A stretch of DNA of 64,000 nt from Ovis canadensis (Eukaryota > Chordata > Mammalia > Artiodactyla > Bovidae). A program made the translations under genes and the position numbers. The notes beneath the pieces are model-generated. The model worked only from the letters and a program-made list of their open reading frames with translations. It did no database searches and was not told where the DNA came from. This document shows, in pieces, positions 59,061 to 64,000 of the stretch (within the stretch, counting starts at the first letter, position 1; the number at the start of each line of letters is the position of its first letter). Location: positions 9,570,501 through 9,634,500 of the forward strand of contig NC_091247.1 of assembly GCF_042477335.2 (NCBI RefSeq), in the 5' to 3' direction.

Positions 59061-59350
59061 ACCTGCCTGGTGGTCCGCCTACCAATGTAAGGGCCATGGG
59101 TTCGATGCCTGGTCCTGAAGGGTTCCACCCCTGGTCCTGAAGGGTTCCACATGCCTCGGGGCAACTAAGCTCGTGTGCCACAACTACTGAAGCCCACGCA
59201 CCCCAGAGCCTGAGCTCCGAAACAAGAGACGCCACCGTGATAACAAGCCCGAGCACCACAGCTAGAGAGGAGCCCCGGTCCGCCGCAACTCGAGAGAGCC
59301 CACGTGCAGCAATGAAGACCCAGCGCAGCCAAAAATAAATAAAAAATACA
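59061..59350 (+). mobile_element. CHR-type SINE with internal 22-bp tandem duplication
   Basis: tRNA-like head ('tgcctggtggtccgcctacc', 'gggccatgggttcgatgcct') and CHR body ('gccacaactactgaagccca', 'gagaggagccccggtccgcc') with an A-rich tail. The 20-mer ctggtcctgaagggttccac is duplicated at 59109-59128 and 59131-59150. Confidence 0.85.
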
Positions 59351-59382
59351 CCGCCCACAACCACGACACTTGCTATATACCT

Positions 59383-59920
59383 CATTAAAAGACACTTGCT
59401 CCTGGGAAGAAAAGTTATGACCAACCTAGACAGCATATTAAAAAGCAGAGACATTACGTTGCCAACAAACGTCCGTCTAGTCAAGGCTATGGTTTTTCCA
59501 GTGGTCACGTACAGATGTGAGTGGGACTGTGAAGCTGAGAGCCAAAGAATTGATGCTTTTGAAGTGTGGTGTTGGGGAAGGCTCTCCAGAGTCCCTTGGA
59601 CTGCAAGGAGATCCAGGGAGTCCATCCTAAAGGAAATCAATCCTGAATATTCATTGGAAGGACTGATGTTGAAGCTGAAACTCCAATACCTTGGCCACCT
59701 GATGCAAAGAATGGACTCATTTGAAAAGACCCTGATGCTGGGAAAGATTGAAGTCGGGAGGAAAAGGGGACGACAGAGGATGAGATGGTTGGTCCATCAC
59801 TGACTCGATGAACGTGACTTAGAGTAAACTCTGGGAGTTGGTGATGGACAGGGGGCCTGGCGTGCCGCAGTCCACGGGCTCACAGAGAGTTGAACGTGAC
59901 TGAGCGACTGAACTGAACTG
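59383..59920 (+). mobile_element. 5'-truncated BovB LINE
   Basis: BovB 3' half-kilobase from 'cattaaaagacacttgctcc' to 'tgagcgactgaactgaactg'. A 135-codon remnant of the BovB C-terminal coding region is open (59396-59803, e.g. MTNLDSILKSRDITLP). A short possible target duplication, atacct, is at 59377-59382 and 59921-59926. Confidence 0.93.
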
Positions 59921-60027
59921 ATACCTAACCGGGCAGCTGCCACAGCAAGTGCTGCTCTGAGCCATTTCCGTAACTGTCTCAGTGACACCCATAAATGCTA
60001 CGTTTTCATTACTAATACTCCCCTGGT

Positions 60028-60090
60028 TTTACAGAAGAGGAAACTGAGGCTCAGAGAGGTTACGTGGAAAAACTGAGGATGCTACCCCTG
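60028..60090 (-). mobile_element. MIR fragment, inverted
   Basis: 'ggttttacagaagaggaaac' followed by 'tgaggctcagagaggttacg' is the complement of the MIR core. Confidence 0.5.
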
Positions 60091-60384
60091 CCAAGCTCTG
60101 CTCAGAGCGCCCGACATCAGCACACTGTACTCTAAACAAACACATTGTTGGCCCTTCCGTGGGAAGAGAGTTAAGAGAATTGATGGTTTCCACGGGCACT
60201 GGCTGTGCCACTGGGCTCTCTTCTATTTCATCCTGCCTGGTCACCTGAAGGCCCGGGTGGGGTCAGGACCCAGGCTGATGGGCCTCCCAGGTACCACTGT
60301 CCCCACCCGCCCAAGGACAGGGGGCCATGGACTTTATGTCATAAAGGAGGGCATCTGGAGTACGCCACGTGAGATCTCCATCTT

Positions 60385-60550
60385 GTCTTGGGCAGATAAC
60401 TTCGCCTCCCTGAGCCTCAAGTTCTGACCCACGAGATGGGGAGGAATGTTGTCACCTGGTCAGCCCGGGGTGAGAATCAGTGATGATGGAGGTAAAGTTC
60501 AGGCCCAGAGCCTGGACTTTAAGCACGTGGCAGGTGCTTAAATAAACGGG
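60385..60550 (+). mobile_element. MIR SINE (diverged)
   Basis: 'gggcagataacttcgcctcc', 'ctgagcctcaagttctgacc' and 'gcaggtgcttaaataaacg' follow the MIR order. Confidence 0.5.
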
Positions 60551-61029
60551 GCTCTGGCTACAGCCTGGGAGGACGAGTGGGGAGAGAAGGGGTGACGTTC
60601 ACAGCTGTCCCGTCTCCGGCACTGGCCACCCACCCCCACCAACCCATGGTCATGGGCACTTGCTGTCTATGGTGTTTTTCACACCTGTCCCTTTAGTGTT
60701 CATGAGACAGGTTTTTTTGTTATCCAAGCTTTAAGCAGAGAAGGGACGTACCCCTGGCCCCCCCACCCCTTAAAGTCTGTGCAACCTTGTCCATCCTGAA
60801 AGGTCACAGGCCGGCTCCCTGCTTCACAGCCTGCGGCCAGAGCGGGTCTCTGCAAAGGCCGTCCAGACACACTCGCTGGCGCCACCCTGTGGGGACCCCA
60901 CACAAAGGCAGTCTGGGTGGGGGGTGGGGGGGCATCACCTCACTTTCAGCCAGGGCTGACCTGGGGCTCCACCCACACGTGTTTTTCTGATGTGGCAGCC
61001 GGTCATTGTTCTACCCCTCTCAAAATCTA
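60551..61029 (-). other. Putative intron, nothing recognised except a CTCF-like site
   Basis: GC-rich; see the motif at 60878-60892. Confidence 0.35.
60878..60892 (-). promoter_or_regulatory. CTCF-like motif
   Basis: GGCGCCACCCTGTGG is the reverse complement of CCACAGGGTGGCGCC, a good CTCF core. Motif orientation is minus. Confidence 0.55.
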
Positions 61030-61200
61030 TAGATGACAGTCAGCTTGGGGTTTTACGATTTACTGAAAATCCAAGACAAAGGGGGAATTTTTTGTCTTGT
61101 TTTTGCTGTGACAGGTTTAGAAATTTGTTGTAGTATATTGATTCAATTTTCCTTGATTTCAGCCATCTTTCAATAATGCAACCTGCTTCTGCTAGCTGGG
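61030..61200. promoter_or_regulatory. Short candidate conserved non-coding element
   Basis: AT-rich, repeat-free island with TCF/SOX-like strings ('ccaagacaaaggggg' near 61071, 'gatttcagccatctttcaat' near 61155) between GC-rich flanks. Confidence 0.25.
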
Positions 61201-61946
61201 TACACGAGAGAACACCCAGAGGAGCTGAGAATATTGAAATGGTTCTTCCATTTCCATCTCTGAGACGAATGTCCCTCTCCGAGGAGAGTCGGCTGCAAGC
61301 ATGTGACCGCTTAACAACCGTCTCCACACGGGAAGACGACACGCACGCCGGCGCTGTCTGGCGAACGTGGGGAGACCACCGGGAGAGCTGACCCCCAGTT
61401 TCATGCTGTTATCGCCACTCTCTTTCCTCAGAGGCGTCACATGTGCTTCCAAATCCTGGGATCTCTTTTTATTAGGAAAACATCCAAACTCTTTCTAACC
61501 AGGCCGCCAAATGGGGTTTGGCTTTATCAAGCACAATGGAATGTGTCTTGATCCTTCCTCTAAATCATGAAACGGCTCGGACATTTCCTCAAACCCCTAC
61601 TGGAGGCAAATAATAAAACTGAAGGGGAAAGAGCCAACTCCGCGCCCTGGCCCCAACCTCTGCCTTCTTTAAGCTGAGACCTTTTTTTTAACAAAATGAA
61701 GCAGCATTGACTGTTCTGTGTGATCATGTAAAACCTTCTGTCTTATTACTTTAAGACATACACGCATTAAAAAGTGAGTTTCTTCTTCTTAGTAGTAAAC
61801 TTGAGTGAAAGCATCTTTCTCAGAGGGCCGCCCCACCCTGAGGTCCCTTCTTGTCCCTGGAACACACCCTTAATGTGGAAGGGAGACGCTGGGCCGGCCA
61901 GCGAGGACCTGGGCCCTACCTGCCCCATTCTGGGGAGCTTGCTTAC
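61201..61946 (-). other. Putative intron, nothing recognised
   Basis: Mixed composition, no repeat or exon recognised. Confidence 0.4.
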
Positions 61947-62006
61947 CTCTTTTTCAATTTCTGCCAGAGATTTGATGGTGATTCCCAGGAGATCAAAGGG
62001 CTGCAT
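61947..62006 (-). CDS. Candidate 60-nt internal coding exon, protein unidentified
   Basis: On the minus strand the sequence TGTATTTTCAG precedes base 62006. The exon ends GAAAAAGAG before the donor GTAAGCAAG at 61946. It is exactly 60 bases. In phase 0 it encodes MQPFDLLGITIKSLAEIEKE, an amphipathic, helix-like segment rich in Leu, Ile, Glu and Lys. A second phase is also open and the third has a stop. The base composition differs from the flanks. With the terminal exon at 40359-40445 and the CpG island at 63.0-63.5 kb it would form a gene of roughly 26 kb. Whether M is an initiator or an internal residue cannot be decided. I do not recognise the family. Confidence 0.4.
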
Positions 62007-63039
62007 CTGAAAATACATCAAGCCATCCTTTCACATGGCTGGAAAAAGTGCTGCTTCACATTTGCTTTCCTTCACAACTGCGACACTTCAAACCCCACTG
62101 TGATCTGGTGTTTTCTCCACTCCTTTCCGCAGAAACCATCAGTGTGACTCCACAGTGCTGCGTGAGCAGACTCAGAAAACCTGGCTGCCACCGGGGCCCT
62201 TCTGGTGGGGACTCCTGCTTAGGCGCCCAGGTCGGGGGTGGGGGGCCGCCACAGCTCTCCTGAAAGACCACCACTGCTATCAGTAACTTCTGCCTCTCGT
62301 CTCGCTCTGACCGCCCCCGCCCTACCCCGGAAAGACCAGTATGCTCTTTCTGCAGCCAGGGGGATGCAGGTGCCCACGGCTTCACTACACTGCCCTGACC
62401 ACCCTCACCTGGGTGTTGGAATGGGTTTGAGGAACTCTGGGGAGGCAGGCAGCCCATCTCTTGCCTGGGACTCCTTAGCATCAGGGAAGGGGGTGGAGGG
62501 AACTCTAGGTCATTTAAAATGCCAGGTGAATGAACTAACCAACTGCCCATCAATGGTCGTTTGAGAAATCAACAGTGGTGGAAAATAATAACACCATTTT
62601 AATTGAGTGTTTGCTTCTAAAACTTCATAGAGATGGGGACCTTTCTTCTTTGAGAACACTGGCTTTTCCACACCCAGCATGAAAAATTAAACACACAGGG
62701 CAATGAGAGTCAGCTGGAGGCCCAGAGAAGCCTGGGCTGAAGTGCCTGGTGAGGGGCAGAGGGAGCCCTGTCCCTGAGGTCCCTGGCCTGGGTCCCCCCT
62801 GGGACCCCCATCGTCTGTATTCCCAAGGCAGCTCCCCGGGGCTAGCAGCTGGGGGTGAACAGGTGCAACCTGAGAGTCGGATAAAACCCCTGGAGGCCTT
62901 CGTGGTTTTGAACTGCAGCCCAGAAGCAGGGGCAAGAGCTGGAGTCTGAGCCGGGCCAGGGGGGATTCCCTGAAGGCCGGCTCTGAGCCCCAGGACCCGG
63001 ATTCTGACGGGACTCAGCGCCTCCGCCTGCCTCTAGGCA
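62007..63039 (-). other. Putative first intron, nothing recognised
   Basis: GC-moderate, no lineage-specific repeats, no convincing further exon. Confidence 0.35.
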
Positions 63040-63500
63040 GGATGTAGCAGGACAGGTTAATCCCTCCATCAACCTCTTCTCCGGTTACAAAGCATCGCGG
63101 GCGGGCCCCTCCCGGCCAGGCCAGGCTGCCGGGAGATTAGAGAGAGAAGCGAGGGGAAGCACTGGACTTGGCCCGTGGCCGCCTGCCTGAGCACTCGCTG
63201 AGTCGGCAGATCCCGGACTTGGGACAGGGCCACTGAATTAGGCTCTCGGCTCCTGGAGCTGCGCTGCCCTCAGCCACAAAACAGTTTGGCTTTCTCCTGC
63301 TGCCAGCCCGCGCGGCGTGAGCACCGGGCCGCCTGCCTGCGCGGCCCGGGATCCAGCGGCGGTCCAGCTGTTGTATCATTAGGCTCTAACTGCCCCACTA
63401 AACTTGCCCGCTTGGAGCCACAGCGCAGGACAGAATGGCCTCTCCAACCGCGCGGGCGGGAGAGGCGCCAGCGTCTCCATGGCAACACAGCCAAGTGGAG
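63040..63500. promoter_or_regulatory. CpG island, probable promoter
   Basis: Dense CpG: 'gcatcgcgggcgggcccctc', 'cccgcgcggcgtgagcaccg', 'gcctgcgcggcccgggatcc' and 'accgcgcgggcgggagaggc'. It contains an RFX X-box (63473-63486) and lies 1-1.5 kb upstream of the candidate exon at 61947-62006 in the minus-strand sense. Unmethylated promoter islands look like this. A minus-strand ATG occurs at 63481-63479 within the X-box palindrome, with a 30-codon frame following; its use is uncertain. Confidence 0.6.
63473..63486 (-). promoter_or_regulatory. RFX-type X-box
   Basis: GTCTCCATGGCAAC (minus strand GTTGCCATGGAGAC) fits the X-box pattern of two imperfect inverted half-sites around an AT centre. RFX2/RFX3 and FOXJ1 use such sites in promoters of ciliary genes, typically close to the start site. 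Confidence 0.6.
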
Positions 63501-64000
63501 TGAGTGGTCGGCTGAAGTTACACAGGCTCTGCGTGTCAACATCACGAGCGTGTTTTTTTCTTTTTTTCAAGATTAAGCCGCTTACCAGAAGGGTTCAGAG
63601 GAGGCCTATTATATTTCATGAAAATGGAAACTCCAGGGCAGGTCAGATCGCAAGCTGGGTGGTTTTAAGCTGGATCCAAGAAAAACACTTTTGCTTGAAG
63701 GACTCTGAGCTTGTGCCCAAACCAGGGATGTTGTGTTTATTAACTACTCAAGAGCAAACTTCTGCAGCAAGGATTTGAAAAACATCCAGGAACAAGTCTA
63801 CAGAGCCCACAGACCCGGCCTGCACCACTGAGGGGTACAGGCGCCGCCGGAGACAGGGCACAGGGTTGCCAGGCGGGCCCGAGGCCATGCCTGCCTCTCA
63901 AGGTGTGGGGTCCGGCCTGCAGGCCTGGCGCGTTCACTCAGTCCCTCTGTCACTAAAGACGGCTTGGGGGCCCAGCCTGGCCTTGGTTCCCTCTCGTGCA
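63501..64000. other. Right edge of window, nothing recognised
   Basis: Sequence beyond the CpG island. A plus-strand open frame of 124 codons (63404-63778) begins inside the island and continues here, but it lacks domain or splice support. Confidence 0.35.

Noticed and set aside
59396..59803. 135-codon open frame with consistent protein-like composition
   Set aside because: BovB C-terminal coding remnant; similar fragments occur at 26562-27079 and 27131-27700.
1..64000. Search for an operon-like, CRISPR, toxin-antitoxin, phage or other prokaryotic system
   Set aside because: Ruminant SINEs and LINEs occur throughout, and there are no runs of tightly packed long frames or direct-repeat/spacer arrays. 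The window is mammalian chromosomal DNA.

Overview
This window is nuclear DNA from a ruminant, probably a bovid. It carries many Bov-tA/BovA2 SINEs, BovB (RTE) LINEs, cetartiodactyl CHR-type SINEs, and young and old L1 LINEs over a background of MIR and L2 relics. There is no bacterial, phage, plasmid or organellar gene organisation. None of the open reading frames of 60-230 codons looks like an intact protein-coding gene; the recognisable ones are decayed LINE reverse-transcriptase fragments. No tRNA, rRNA or CRISPR array was recognised.

Layout. (1) 1-37 kb appears intergenic. It alternates between repeat clusters (1-4 kb, 13-14.4 kb, 19.4-20.6 kb, 23.5 kb, and a dense block at 26.5-34.7 kb) and long repeat-poor AT-rich stretches (4.7-6.2, 8.3-10.5, 15.7-15.9, 17.7-18.9, 20.9-22.5 kb) rich in homeodomain-, SOX- and TEAD-like motifs. 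Those stretches look like the conserved non-coding elements that surround developmental transcription-factor genes, but this is inferred from composition and motifs, not from alignment. A CpG island lies at about 25.0-25.4 kb. (2) 37.1-63.5 kb probably holds the 3' portion, and perhaps all, of a minus-strand gene. The evidence is a strong acceptor and short terminal coding exon at 40,359-40,445, a repeat-free 3.2-kb 3' UTR candidate ending at a poly(A) signal at 37,141-37,146, a good candidate internal exon at 61,947-62,006, a weak 33-nt microexon at 57,260-57,292, and a CpG island at 63.0-63.5 kb with an RFX X-box. I did not recognise the protein. (3) The candidate introns contain a large decayed L1 (42.1-46.2 kb) with two nested SINEs, an older L1 (52.8-54.6 kb), BovB fragments, four CTCF-like motifs and a forkhead-motif cluster at 48.2-48.4 kb.

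No new multi-gene system is visible. The observations most worth checking are the unidentified minus-strand gene, a 0.5-kb tail-to-tail BovB inverted repeat at 26.56-27.65 kb, the forkhead palindrome cluster, the CTCF sites, and the CpG island at 25 kb that has no recognisable gene.
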